A stretch of 64,000 nucleotides of DNA. Origin: Aeromicrobium camelliae (GTDB lineage Bacteria; Actinomycetota; Actinomycetes; Propionibacteriales; Nocardioidaceae). The notes under the pieces were generated by a model. The model had not been told where the DNA came from. It ran no database searches and saw only the letters and a program-made list of their open reading frames with translations. Numbering within the stretch: position 1 is the first letter of the stretch; the number at the start of each line of letters is the position of its first letter. A program made the position numbers and the translations under genes. The stretch spans positions 1 through 64,000 of the forward strand of contig NZ_RQJX01000020.1 of the NCBI RefSeq assembly GCF_003850045.1, read 5' to 3'. Shown here piece after piece: positions 49,762-59,968 of the stretch.

Positions 49762-50595
49762 TTATCGGGTGACGTGGTCGGCGAGACGTTCGGCCGCGTC
49801 AGCGACCGGCGCACCGAACATGGCAGCGTCGTTGTGGGCGACCCCCTCGAGCGGCACTTCTTCGACGAGGTTGCCGGTCTCCTCAGCGACGTGGCGGCTG
49901 AGCTCGGGCGGAACGATCGTGTCCGCCGTGCCGTAGACGACGGTGACGGGCACCGTGCTCTCGCGCAGGTGATCGACGCTCGGAAACCGGTCGCGTAACA
50001 GCTGACGCACCGGCACGAACGGGTAGTGGTGGGCGGCAACGTCGGTGAACTCCGGGAACGGCGACCGCAGGAGCACGCCGGCCGGCGGTCGGACACTCTG
50101 CAGCCGGGCCACGACGCCCGTGCCGATCGACTCGCCAAGATAGATCGTGCGGGCCGGCTCGAAACCCTCGGCCTCAAGCGCGTCGGCGGCGGAGAGCGCG
50201 TCGGCGGCGAGGCCTTCCTCGGAGGGGCTGCCGGGGTTGCCGCCATAGCCGCGGTAGTCGAGCAACAGGACGGTGAACCCGCGGTCGGCGAGCTCGGCGG
50301 CGATCGTGACGCGGCCGGCCCGGTTGCCACCGTTGCCGGGCGCGTAGAGCACCGCGATGTCGCGGTCGGTCTCGGGAGCCGGCGGCACCAGCCAGGCGGT
50401 GAGGTCGAGTCCGTCGCTCGTCGTGAGGGTGAGGTCGCGGGCGCCGGGCATTACGTCGTCGGCCGGTCCGACCGACGACGTGTCCGGCACGTAGATGAGC
50501 GAGCGTTGGATCGCCCACAGCAGCCCCACGAACAGCCCTCCGATCACGACGACGGCACCCGCGATGCGCGCACTACGGCGGGCGATCGCGTTCAT
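49762..50595 (-). CDS. Membrane-anchored alpha/beta hydrolase (ABHD13/Bem46-like)
   Basis: This 277-residue hydrolase has an N-terminal membrane anchor (about 10-30), then LLLDYRGYGGNPGSPSEEG, the nucleophile elbow LGESIGTGVV, the acid Asp in YGTADTIVPP and the catalytic His in VAHND. The catalytic domain should face outside the membrane if the anchor is uncleaved with Nin topology. Its substrate is unknown. Confidence 0.85.
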   Translation of the reverse strand: MNAIARRSARIAGAVVVIGGLFVGLLWAIQRSLIYVPDTSSVGPADDVMPGARDLTLTTSDGLDLTAWLVPPAPETDRDIAVLYAPGNGGNRAGRVTIAAELADRGFTVLLLDYRGYGGNPGSPSEEGLAADALSAADALEAEGFEPARTIYLGESIGTGVVARLQSVRPPAGVLLRSPFPEFTDVAAHHYPFVPVRQLLRDRFPSVDHLRESTVPVTVVYGTADTIVPPELSRHVAEETGNLVEEVPLEGVAHNDAAMFGAPVADAAERLADHVTR

Positions 50596-50728
50596 GGTTC
50601 CATCGTGGCATCGTCAGCGGGACGGGCGCGTCGTCAGCAGCACCCGCACCCGTGCGCGCAGCCGCAGTCGTCCGCGTCGGCACGGAAGAGCGCTTCCGCC
50701 GGTGAGCAGCAGGCGTCGCCCTTCCCGA

Positions 50729-50786
50729 GATGTGGTCGGTTTCAGGTGACCCGAGTGGCGCGAGGTGACGTACAAGCGACCACATC
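50729..50786. repeat. Intergenic hairpin element related to 8590-8667
   Basis: Arms gatgtggtcg and cgaccacatc (10 bases each) enclose 38 bases containing gagtggcgcgaggtgacg. That 18-mer is nearly the same as gagtggcgcaaagtgacg in the element at 8590-8667 read on the minus strand. It lies in the 333-base gene-free stretch 50596-50928. Apart from this element and a start-less Cys-rich frame, I see no gene there. Confidence 0.55.
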
Positions 50787-50902
50787 TGGTGACCGGAGCT
50801 CGCCATCTCACCATCCGGAAGCCGCGACGGCCGTCTTCCGACTCGTGTCCAGTTGTGGCCCTTCGGGCACGCCCCACGGGGCCACAGGTGGCCGAAAGCT
50901 GA

Positions 50903-52627
<1,725 letters not shown>

Positions 52628-52664
52628 GGAAGCCCCCTCCTGACCCCGCGCTCTGCGCGGTCTA

Positions 52665-52688
52665 ACGTACAACCAAATGGTTGTACGT
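52665..52688. promoter_or_regulatory. Perfect palindromic operator spanning the ArsR start codon
   Basis: Arms acgtacaacca and tggttgtacgt, each 11 bases, are separated by only two bases. The ATG of the regulator (52677) lies in the centre. With a leaderless transcript the bound repressor would sit exactly on the transcription start. Confidence 0.8.
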
Positions 52689-53021
52689 AGCGAGCGCATC
52701 GCTCTCTCCGATGACGAGGTGGATCGGATCTTCCGGGCCCTCGCCGACGCGACCCGTCGCGACATCGTGCGCCGCACCCTCACCGGTCCGGCGAGCGTGT
52801 CGCAACTGGCCGCCACCTACGACATGTCGTTCGCGGCCGTGCAGAAGCACGTCGCGGTCCTCGAAGGGGCAGGCCTGGTGACCAAGCAACCCCAGGGCCG
52901 CGAGCGGCTCGTCCATGGCAATCCCGAGACGCTGCGACGGGCGCAGGCCCTGCTCGACGAGTACGAGCGGATCTGGCGCGGTCGCGTCGCGCGTCTCGAC
53001 GCACTGCTCGAGGACGACTGA
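52677..53021 (+). CDS. ArsR/SdpR-like repressor
   Basis: This 114-residue winged-helix regulator has VDRIFRALADATRRDIVRR, a recognition helix in SVSQLAATYDMSFAAVQKH, LEGAGLV and a wing with PQGRERLVHGN. It lacks metal-binding cysteines. Such repressors typically precede an AHSA1/SRPBCC gene, as here (18-base gap). The operator over its own start codon shows autorepression. Confidence 0.9.
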   Translation: MVVRSERIALSDDEVDRIFRALADATRRDIVRRTLTGPASVSQLAATYDMSFAAVQKHVAVLEGAGLVTKQPQGRERLVHGNPETLRRAQALLDEYERIWRGRVARLDALLEDD

Positions 53022-53039
53022 CATCAGAAAGGTCTCACC

Positions 53040-54017
53040 ATGCCCATCACCTCCGTCGAGAAGAGCCCCGAGAATCTGACCCTGACCGTGGTCGCCGACT
53101 TCGGGGTCCCGGTCCGCCGCCTGTGGGACGCGTACGTCGATCCCCGGCAGATCGAGAAGTTCTGGGGCCCGCCCGAGTGGCCCGCCACCTTCACCCGCCA
53201 CGACGTCGCCCCCGGTGGCCGCTCGGACTACTACATGACCGGCCCGGACGGCGAGAAGTCCGCGGGATTCTGGGAGTTCCTCTCCGTCGACCCGCTCCGG
53301 TCCTTCGAGGTGCGCGACGGCTTCGCCACCGACGACGGCTCACCCAACCCGGACATGCCCTCGATGCGGATGGTCTTCACGTTCGAGGAGACGGACCGGG
53401 GTTCGCGGTTGATCACCACGACGCACTTCAACTCGGTCGAGGAACTCGAGCAGCTCGTCGGCATGGGCATGGAGGACGGCATGCGTGCCGCGATGGGCCA
53501 GATCGACGAGGTGCTGGCCGACCTCGCCTCGTTCGCCGCCGGACGCGGAACCGAGACGCAGATCCTCAGCGACACCCTGGTGCGGGTGAGCCGCATCATC
53601 CGCGGCGACATCGAACAGGTGTGGCGTGCCCATCACGAGCCGGAGCTGCTTCAGCGCTGGCAGCTCGGCCCGGACGGCTGGACGATGCCGGTGTGCGAGG
53701 TCGCGGACAAAGTCGGCGAGTCCTACCGGTACGAGTGGGAGAGCGTCGACGGCGAGAACCGCTTCGGCTTCACGGGTGAACTGCTCGAGTCCGAGCCTCC
53801 GCATCGGATCGTCACCACCGAGCGGATGATCGGCATGGAGGGGCCGGGCGTCGTCAACGAGATGACGTTGACACCGATCGAGGGTGGCACGCTCCTCTCG
53901 CTCGTCATCACCTACCCGAACGCCGAACTGCGCGACACCGTCCTCGCCACCGGCATGACCGACGGCATGGAGCGCAGCTACGCACGGCTCGAGTCGGACG
54001 TTCTCGCGTCCGTGTGA
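53040..54017 (+). CDS. Tandem SRPBCC (AHSA1-like) domain protein
   Basis: This 325-residue protein consists of two AHSA1/START-fold halves. The first (about 10-160) has VPVRRLWDAYVDPRQIEKFWGP and ends in GMEDGMRAAMGQIDEVLADL. The second (about 178-322) has RIIRGDIEQVWRAHHEPELLQRW and ends in GMTDGMERSYARLESDVL. Usually these genes encode one such domain. The hydrophobic cavity may bind a small lipid-like ligand, and the upstream repressor probably responds to the same stress. AGAAAGG ribosome-binding site. Confidence 0.88.
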   Translation: MPITSVEKSPENLTLTVVADFGVPVRRLWDAYVDPRQIEKFWGPPEWPATFTRHDVAPGGRSDYYMTGPDGEKSAGFWEFLSVDPLRSFEVRDGFATDDGSPNPDMPSMRMVFTFEETDRGSRLITTTHFNSVEELEQLVGMGMEDGMRAAMGQIDEVLADLASFAAGRGTETQILSDTLVRVSRIIRGDIEQVWRAHHEPELLQRWQLGPDGWTMPVCEVADKVGESYRYEWESVDGENRFGFTGELLESEPPHRIVTTERMIGMEGPGVVNEMTLTPIEGGTLLSLVITYPNAELRDTVLATGMTDGMERSYARLESDVLASV

Positions 54018-54032
54018 CGGGAACGGGCGAGT

Positions 54033-55388
54033 TCAGACGCCGAGTACGGTCAAGGCGACCGTGAAGTAGATCAGCAGTCCGCTTGCGTCGCAGAACGTGG
54101 AGATGAACGGCGTAGAGAACACGGCGGGGTCGACCCTGCAGGCGCGAGCCACCAGCGGGATGACCCCGCCGACCGTCGCCGCGATCGGGCAGTTGATGGC
54201 CAGGGTGAGCGCGACCACCGAGCCGATGCCGAGCCCGTAGACCGCCGAGGCGGCCGTGAAGGCGAGCACCGCCAGGAGCAACCCGAGCAACAGCCCGGTT
54301 CGCACCTCCTTGAAGGCCACACGGAGAACGTCGCGTTTCCGTACTTCGCCCAGCGAGAGGGCACGGGTGACGGTGGTGGCCGCCTGCGAGCCGGTGTTGC
54401 CGCCGATGCCGGTCAGCAGCGGGATGAACAGGGCGAGAGCGACCTGCTCGGACAATGCGGCCTCGAAGATCTCGAGCACGTTGACCGTCAGGACACCGGA
54501 CAGCGCCAGGACGAGGAGCCACACGACCCTCGCGCGTGTCAGTGCCAGGACGGGAGTGACGAGGTAGGGCCGAGCCAGCGGTTCGCTCGCTCCGGCGCGG
54601 GCCTGGTCCTGGGCGATGGCCTCGCGATCGATGCGGGCGGCGTCCTTGATCGGCAGGATGCCCACGAGCCGGTCCTCGCGGTCGACGATCGGCATCACCG
54701 TGGCGCCCGTGTCGAGGGTCCGCCGCGCCACCAGCTCTCTGTCATCGCTCGTGGTGGCGAACAGCGGCGCCGCCATTACCTCGGCGACGAGTGTCTCGTC
54801 GGGGTGCCGCAGGAGCTCGGTCACGTCGATCATCCCCATGAGCCGCCGATGGGCGGACATGACGGGGATCGAGGCGACCTCCTCAGACGCGCCGGTGAAC
54901 GCGCAGATGCGCTCGCGGACGTCGCCGAGGGTCTCCTCGGGGCGGGCGTGCACCGCCACCGCCGACATGCGCCGTCCGATGGAGTCGGGAGCGTAGCCGA
55001 GCAGAGTCATCGCCGCGCTCGTGCGCTCCGGACCGAGCGTGGCGAGCATGCGCTTGGCGACCTTCGCCGGCACCTCGTCGAGCAGCCTCGCCTGCTCTTC
55101 GGGGTCGAGGTCGCCGATGACCGCGGCGATGTGCTCGTCGGCGAGCTCGCTGACCAGGTGCGCCTGCAAGCCTGGATCGAGACGGTCGAACACCTTGACT
55201 GCGGGCGTCTTCTCCAGCAGCCGGAACAGGATCGTCGCCTCGTCGATGGGCAGTTCCTTGAGGACGCCCACGACGCGCTCGCCCGTCTGCTCGCGCACCA
55301 GTTGCGCCAGCCGGGCCAAGTCCTGCTGGCCGAGCAAAGACCGGACGGTCTCGACGTCGAACGGAAGGTCCTGCGCCATGGTGGACAC
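54033..55388 (-). CDS. mgtE: Magnesium transporter MgtE
   Basis: This 451-residue Mg2+ channel has an N-terminal superhelical domain (about 10-130) and a CBS pair (about 135-260, with MGMIDVTELLRHPDE and VGILPIKDAARIDRE). The C-terminal five-helix pore (about 285-451) has PLLTGIGGNTGSQAATTVTRAL and the ion-site region INCPIAATVGGVIPL. GTG start at 55388 has GAGGAG upstream. The leader is only about 100 bases, and no M-box riboswitch features were seen. Confidence 0.93.
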   Translation of the reverse strand: MSTMAQDLPFDVETVRSLLGQQDLARLAQLVREQTGERVVGVLKELPIDEATILFRLLEKTPAVKVFDRLDPGLQAHLVSELADEHIAAVIGDLDPEEQARLLDEVPAKVAKRMLATLGPERTSAAMTLLGYAPDSIGRRMSAVAVHARPEETLGDVRERICAFTGASEEVASIPVMSAHRRLMGMIDVTELLRHPDETLVAEVMAAPLFATTSDDRELVARRTLDTGATVMPIVDREDRLVGILPIKDAARIDREAIAQDQARAGASEPLARPYLVTPVLALTRARVVWLLVLALSGVLTVNVLEIFEAALSEQVALALFIPLLTGIGGNTGSQAATTVTRALSLGEVRKRDVLRVAFKEVRTGLLLGLLLAVLAFTAASAVYGLGIGSVVALTLAINCPIAATVGGVIPLVARACRVDPAVFSTPFISTFCDASGLLIYFTVALTVLGV

Positions 55389-55486
55389 GATCGACTCCTC
55401 TGTTCGGAGGGGAAGGAGGACCCGCGCGGCCTGCCGAGGGTCTCTTGCACCCTAGTTCTTCGGGCCGTCGCTCTCGGCCAGCGGGA

Positions 55487-56746
55487 TCAGACCTCGCGGT
55501 CTGGCTCTCCCGTCGGAAGGTGGGCTCGCCAGGCGAAGGCCACGGTGAGCAGGCAGACGAGCGCGATGACCAGCCCTCCGAGGAACATCTGCGGGTAGGT
55601 CCAGCGCACCGAGAGGGCGGCGAGCACCACCGGAGCGAAGAACCCGATATACGTCAGCGAGTAGTAGACGGCGGTCAGGCCGGCGAGGTCGTCCGGGCGG
55701 GCGATGCGCTGCACTTCACTCAGGCTCGCGACGAGCGCGAGCCCGTACCCGGCGCCGAGGACGATCGCGGCGAGGAACACTGTCGGGAAGTCCAGCCGGG
55801 TGGCAGCGAGGGCGCCGATGCCCATGCCGACCGTCACCAGGCTCATCGCGATGACCGAGGCGCGGGCGCTGTGCTGGGTGTCGATGATCCGGCCGAGCAC
55901 CTGGATGCCGACACCGCAGCCGAGACCGACGACGGTGAGCGCGCCGGCGAACGCGATCGCCCGGTCTCCGGCCTGCTCCATCATCAGCGCCGGCATGATC
56001 GCGTAGGCCGAGGCAGCCGTGCCGAACACCCACGGCGCGACCGGCACGACGACGCGCAGGAACCGACGGTGGGCGATGGCCGGGACCTTGAGGTCGTCGA
56101 GGAGGCGTTGCGTGGGCGCGGATTCACGCGGCCGCGTCTCCGGTACGCGCAACAGCCACAGCCCGGTGGCGAGCGCGAGAAGGGCGTGGAGGGCGTAGGC
56201 GCTGTGAGTCGGCCACGGGCCCCACTGGGCGAGCGCGGCTGCGACGCCGGCGCCGATGAGGAAGCCGAACGTGAGGGCGAGCCCGGCGCGACGTGCTCCT
56301 GCGGACGCGTCGATGTCGGCGCCGGCGCGAGCCGCGATGTCGCTGAGCTCCTTGACCCAGGTCGTCCCTACCGCCATGACGAGTCCGAGCGCGACGCCGC
56401 AGAGCACCCGTCCGAGGGCGAGGACGACGGCGGACTGCTCCCCCATCGCCAGGACCAGGGAGCCGATCAGGGAGATCGGCGCTGCGGGCAGGAGGAGCGG
56501 CCGCCGTCCGTAGCGGTCCGACAGGGGTCCGCCGAGCAGGAGTGCCGGGACGATGCCGAAGACGTACGCGGCGAGGAGCGCGTCGACGGTGACGTCGGAC
56601 AGTCCGCTGACCTCGCGATACATGACCAGCAGCGGGGTGAACTCGTTGCCGCCCCAGGCTGCGGCCAGCATGACGCCGGCGACGGGCCACCAGGACCGCG
56701 CATCGACGCGGGTGGCGGGCAGGTGTTCTTCCGTCCGTTCGCTCAC
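55487..56746 (-). CDS. MFS transporter
   Basis: This 419-residue 12-helix major-facilitator protein has the loop 2-3 signature GPLSDRYGRRPLLL. The N-terminal half continues with GRVLCGVALGLVMAVGTTWVKEL and the C-terminal half with GRIIDTQHSARA. It is probably a drug or metabolite exporter. GTG start overlaps the stop of the GntR regulator by four bases, so substrate and regulator signal are probably linked. Confidence 0.88.
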   Translation of the reverse strand: MSERTEEHLPATRVDARSWWPVAGVMLAAAWGGNEFTPLLVMYREVSGLSDVTVDALLAAYVFGIVPALLLGGPLSDRYGRRPLLLPAAPISLIGSLVLAMGEQSAVVLALGRVLCGVALGLVMAVGTTWVKELSDIAARAGADIDASAGARRAGLALTFGFLIGAGVAAALAQWGPWPTHSAYALHALLALATGLWLLRVPETRPRESAPTQRLLDDLKVPAIAHRRFLRVVVPVAPWVFGTAASAYAIMPALMMEQAGDRAIAFAGALTVVGLGCGVGIQVLGRIIDTQHSARASVIAMSLVTVGMGIGALAATRLDFPTVFLAAIVLGAGYGLALVASLSEVQRIARPDDLAGLTAVYYSLTYIGFFAPVVLAALSVRWTYPQMFLGGLVIALVCLLTVAFAWRAHLPTGEPDREV

Positions 56747-57384
56747 AGGCCGGCCCGCGCATCCTCGAGGTGCTGCACGAGGAGGTCGGCATAGGCGTCG
56801 CCGTCGCGTCGTTCGAGGGCGTCGAGGAGTGACCGATGGCCCTCGACGAAGCGCGCGACGTGGCTCGCGTCCCAGCGGACGCTGTGCGCGATCATCCGCT
56901 GCTGGCGCTCGCGGAGGCCGACCGAGAACGTCCGCAGCACCTCGTTGCCGACGGCCACCACGATCTCCTGGTGGAAGCGGGCGTCGAGCACGGCGTACCC
57001 GCCGAGGTCGCCGTCCTCGACCGCCGACTCCTGGGCCGTGACGATGTCGCGCAGGAGCTCGACGAGGCGGCGGTGCTGCGCGTCCGGCAGCGCCGCCGCC
57101 CGTCGTCCGGCGTGCGTCTCCACGAGCAGCCGGGCTTCGATGACGTCGTCGGCCTCGGCCGGGCTGACCGGCACCACCAACGCGCCACGCTTGGGGTAGA
57201 GACGAAGGAGCCCCTCGGCCTCGAGCCGCAGGAACGCCTCACGGACCGGGGTGCGGCTGAGCCCGATCTCCGCGGAGATCTCGCCCTCGCTCGTCATGCT
57301 TCCACCGGGCAGGCTCCCGTCCAGCAGCCGCGCCTTCACGTGCCGGTACGCTCGCTCGGTCGCCGACTCCGTCTCCAACTTCAT
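56743..57384 (-). CDS. GntR/FadR-subfamily repressor of the MFS gene
   Basis: This 213-residue regulator has a winged helix at the N-terminus (SEGEISAEIGLSRTPVREAFLRLEAEGLL) and an FCD effector domain with metal-binding pattern residues (DARFHQEIV, HRSLLDALERRD). ATG 57384 is chosen; another in-frame ATG at 57399 gives MHHVS before it. A 23-base near-palindrome covers these starts, so autoregulation is likely. Confidence 0.88.
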   Translation of the reverse strand: MKLETESATERAYRHVKARLLDGSLPGGSMTSEGEISAEIGLSRTPVREAFLRLEAEGLLRLYPKRGALVVPVSPAEADDVIEARLLVETHAGRRAAALPDAQHRRLVELLRDIVTAQESAVEDGDLGGYAVLDARFHQEIVVAVGNEVLRTFSVGLRERQQRMIAHSVRWDASHVARFVEGHRSLLDALERRDGDAYADLLVQHLEDARAGL

Positions 57385-57404
57385 AGATACATGATGCATC
57401 TATG
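57382..57404. promoter_or_regulatory. GntR self-operator at the start codon
   Basis: The near-palindrome catagatacatgatgcatct plus atg has symmetry catagat-N-cat-N-atg-N-atctatg. It includes both possible ATG starts of the GntR gene. Confidence 0.65.
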
Positions 57405-57498
57405 ACGTCCGCGGAGATCGGTCGGACGCCTTTTGCTGGAGCAGAGACAAGCTTGAGCCCCTCGCGCCCACAACGCACCAGTTAGAAGCCCTGGCGCT

Positions 57499-57879
57499 TC
57501 ATAGACGCCGCCTAGCTCTAACCTCGGCTGCTACCCGCTCGGCTACAGTAGTCGGCTCCTCGTGCTCCCAAACTCGCACCACCTTCCAGCCGGCCTCGAC
57601 GAGTAGACGGTCGGTCTCAACGTCGCGAGCTCGGTTCTGTCGGACCTTACTGGCCCAGTACTCGGCGTTCGTTCTTGCGGCCGTGTGATGCTCAGGACAG
57701 CCATGCCAGAAGCAACCATCAATGAACACCGCCACCTTGGCGGCAACGAACACCAAATCCGCGCGTCGATTGAGCCATGACAGCGGCCGGGCGTCGACTC
57801 GGTAGCGAAGGCCCATCGCATGCACCCGGCGACGGACAGCCCATTCCGGACTAGTGTCGCGCCTCTTGTTTCCCTGCAT
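57499..57879 (-). CDS. vsr: Very short patch repair (Vsr) endonuclease
   Basis: This 126-residue Vsr-family nuclease has NKRRDTSPEWAVRRRVHAMG, the catalytic/zinc segment LVFVAAKVAVFIDGCFWHGCPEH and the conserved end GWKVVRVWEHE. It nicks 5' of T in T:G mismatches arising from deaminated 5-methylcytosine. It is divergent from the C5 methylase, as is usual. Base composition is clearly lower in G+C than the flanking genes. ATG 57879 is chosen although spacing to AAAGGG is tight; TTG 57921 is an alternative. Confidence 0.9.
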   Translation of the reverse strand: MQGNKRRDTSPEWAVRRRVHAMGLRYRVDARPLSWLNRRADLVFVAAKVAVFIDGCFWHGCPEHHTAARTNAEYWASKVRQNRARDVETDRLLVEAGWKVVRVWEHEEPTTVAERVAAEVRARRRL

Positions 57880-58011
57880 CCCTTTGCGTACGCCAGGAGA
57901 AGAAGCCCAGGACCTGGTCAAGCCGCATCGCCACCAACCCAGCGCACAGCATGCGGCGATCGCAGCGCGTTGATACCAGGACTGTCAGTGCACCGGCGTA
58001 CCCTTCTACAC

Positions 58012-59109
58012 ATGGCGAGTCCCACTGTAATCGACCTCTTCGCTGGATGCGGAGGCATGACTGTCGGCTTTCATCAAGAAGGCTTCTCCTCCGTGCTCGC
58101 TGTGGAGTGGGACAGGTATGCAGCCGCAACCTACGCTGCCAACTTCGGCGAGGAGATCGTCCGCGCCGAGGACATCGGAGAGGTCGCCGACGAGGAGATT
58201 CCGCCCGCGGACGTCGTCATTGGGGGTCCGCCGTGCCAAGGCTTCTCGAACCTTGGGCTGAAACGACTGGACGATCCGCGCAATCAGCTCTGGCGCGAGT
58301 ACATGCGATTCATCAAGCATTCGAAGCCGAAGGTCTTCGTCATCGAGAACGTCGACCGCTTCAGCAAGTCACCCGAATTCCAAATGCTGCTCGCGGAAGT
58401 AGAAGGGGGCATTCTCAAGGATTATGATGTTTCGTACGGAGTACTGAACGCTGCGGACTTCGGGGTAAGTCAGCGGCGCCGAAGGACAATCCTAATCGGC
58501 TCGCGAGTGGGCAAGATCGATCTTCCTTCACCCACGCATACCAAGGACCCTCAGCCGGGATCGAAACTCCTTCCTTGGCGTACAGTCCGCGATGCCATCT
58601 ACGGACTGCCCGAAGTCCCTTCGACCACCGATCTGCCAGCTTCTTGGACAGAATTTTTCGGCGAGCGGATGCCCGGGGTCTACAAGAGCTTGGACATTCA
58701 CTTCGGGAGAAATCCCCGACCTCTATCGATCGCGCGGTACGATTCCGTCCCCCCGGGAGGCGGGCGTTTCGATATCCCTGAGAAACTCCTGCCCCGCTGC
58801 TGGCGAGAGAAGCCCACAGGAACGACCGACGTGATGGGCCGAATGCGCTGGGATGCCCCCTCCCTTACGATCCGAACCGAGTTCTTCAAGCCGGAGAAAG
58901 GCGCGTATCTCCACCCCCAATGGGAGAGCGACCCAAGCCGGCGAGTGAATCGGGTCATCACGCATTATGAGGCTAGCTTGATTCAGGATTTTCCTCGCGA
59001 CTTCCTTTGGGTCGGCCCGAAGACAGCAATAGCGAAGCAAATTGGAAACGCCGTGCCTTGCGGCCTTGCTCAAGCCATTGCCCGACAGATCAAACCTCTC
59101 GTCGAGTAA
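58012..59109 (+). CDS. DNA (cytosine-5-)-methyltransferase
   Basis: This 365-residue C5 methylase has motif I (VIDLFAGCGGMTVGFHQ), the catalytic PPCQGFSNLG (motif IV), ENV (motif VI), the QRRRRTILIG loop (motif VIII) and GNAVP (motif X). The target-recognition region (about 205-290) is variable. It belongs to a type II restriction-modification system with the adjacent nuclease. By analogy with NgoMIV the target may be GCCGGC, but this is only an inference from the nuclease. Confidence 0.93.
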   Translation: MASPTVIDLFAGCGGMTVGFHQEGFSSVLAVEWDRYAAATYAANFGEEIVRAEDIGEVADEEIPPADVVIGGPPCQGFSNLGLKRLDDPRNQLWREYMRFIKHSKPKVFVIENVDRFSKSPEFQMLLAEVEGGILKDYDVSYGVLNAADFGVSQRRRRTILIGSRVGKIDLPSPTHTKDPQPGSKLLPWRTVRDAIYGLPEVPSTTDLPASWTEFFGERMPGVYKSLDIHFGRNPRPLSIARYDSVPPGGGRFDIPEKLLPRCWREKPTGTTDVMGRMRWDAPSLTIRTEFFKPEKGAYLHPQWESDPSRRVNRVITHYEASLIQDFPRDFLWVGPKTAIAKQIGNAVPCGLAQAIARQIKPLVE

Positions 59110-59111
59110 GA

Positions 59112-59870
59112 TCACCAAGCTGCCAGGGTCGGCGCGAGCTCGTCATACGGTTTCAGACGCCCTTGAGCAACACACTCATTCCACGCATTCCGTTGCTCCT
59201 GATTCCCTGCGCTTCGAACTGCCTCAGCAAGCGCATCGAATGCCACATGGTACGTTGCATCGACTTCTCCCGTACCTCTGGCAATGGAAGCTAGCCGCGT
59301 AGGAAGCGGCTCCGCCGTTAGGGTCACCAGGTGGGGTTGGCGACCCCGTCGGTGGCGGATCATCTGTCCGAACTCGTGGCGAATGTTCTGTACGCGGTCT
59401 GAGCGAATGGTCCACTTACACGAGATCACGGCGTGCAAAAAAGGAGCTGGGTCGGCTGCCCGATCCATCAAACGATGCCGGGAAATGCCAACCGTCACGT
59501 CGGGTTTGATCATGTAATCGGTTCCAATGGTGACTCGAAGTGCCGGCTGATTGCGCACCAGCTGATCAAGGGCGTCGAGGTGCCGATATTGCTGGAAGCG
59601 ACTGATGAGAACTCCGCAGTGCACATCCCAAGCACGTTCAGGCGCGAGCTCTAGAAGTTCTTGCTGAAGATCCTTTCGAGTCATCTGCTCGAGTGCTGAC
59701 CCGGGGTCTTTCGGGAGCAGCGGGCTTTCGGCGGCTTCCACTCCCAGGTTCTCAAGAACCGCCGCCGCGAGCCGCATGGACATGCTGCTCGCGGTATCGG
59801 CCGTGTTAGGCACCAGCCTCCCCTTGCTCGTCTTCCAGCCAAGAAGGGCGTTCGCGAAGGGCGCAGTCAC
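59112..59870 (-). CDS. Type II restriction endonuclease, NgoMIV-like
   Basis: This 252-residue nuclease has a probable PD...(S)CK...E active site: D124 in IKPDVTVGI, S150-C151-K152 in AVISCKWTIR and E166 in NIRHEFGQM. The 14-residue Lys-to-Glu distance matches the NgoMIV/Cfr10I family, in which SCK replaces the usual ExK. It is convergent with the methylase, two bases apart. GTG start 59870. Lower G+C than the genome supports acquisition together with the methylase. Confidence 0.8.
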   Translation of the reverse strand: MTAPFANALLGWKTSKGRLVPNTADTASSMSMRLAAAVLENLGVEAAESPLLPKDPGSALEQMTRKDLQQELLELAPERAWDVHCGVLISRFQQYRHLDALDQLVRNQPALRVTIGTDYMIKPDVTVGISRHRLMDRAADPAPFLHAVISCKWTIRSDRVQNIRHEFGQMIRHRRGRQPHLVTLTAEPLPTRLASIARGTGEVDATYHVAFDALAEAVRSAGNQEQRNAWNECVAQGRLKPYDELAPTLAAW

Positions 59871-59968
59871 GCCTGCACGTTAACCCAATACGGCGAGCGA
59901 AACCTACTGCATACGCGGATAGGAATCCGAACACTTTGCGTAGCCGTTGGCCCCGCTAGGCTCGCGGC

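Noticed and set aside
55389-55486. Possible Mg2+ (M-box) riboswitch before mgtE
   Set aside because: The leader is only about 100 bases and none of the conserved M-box sequence blocks could be recognised.
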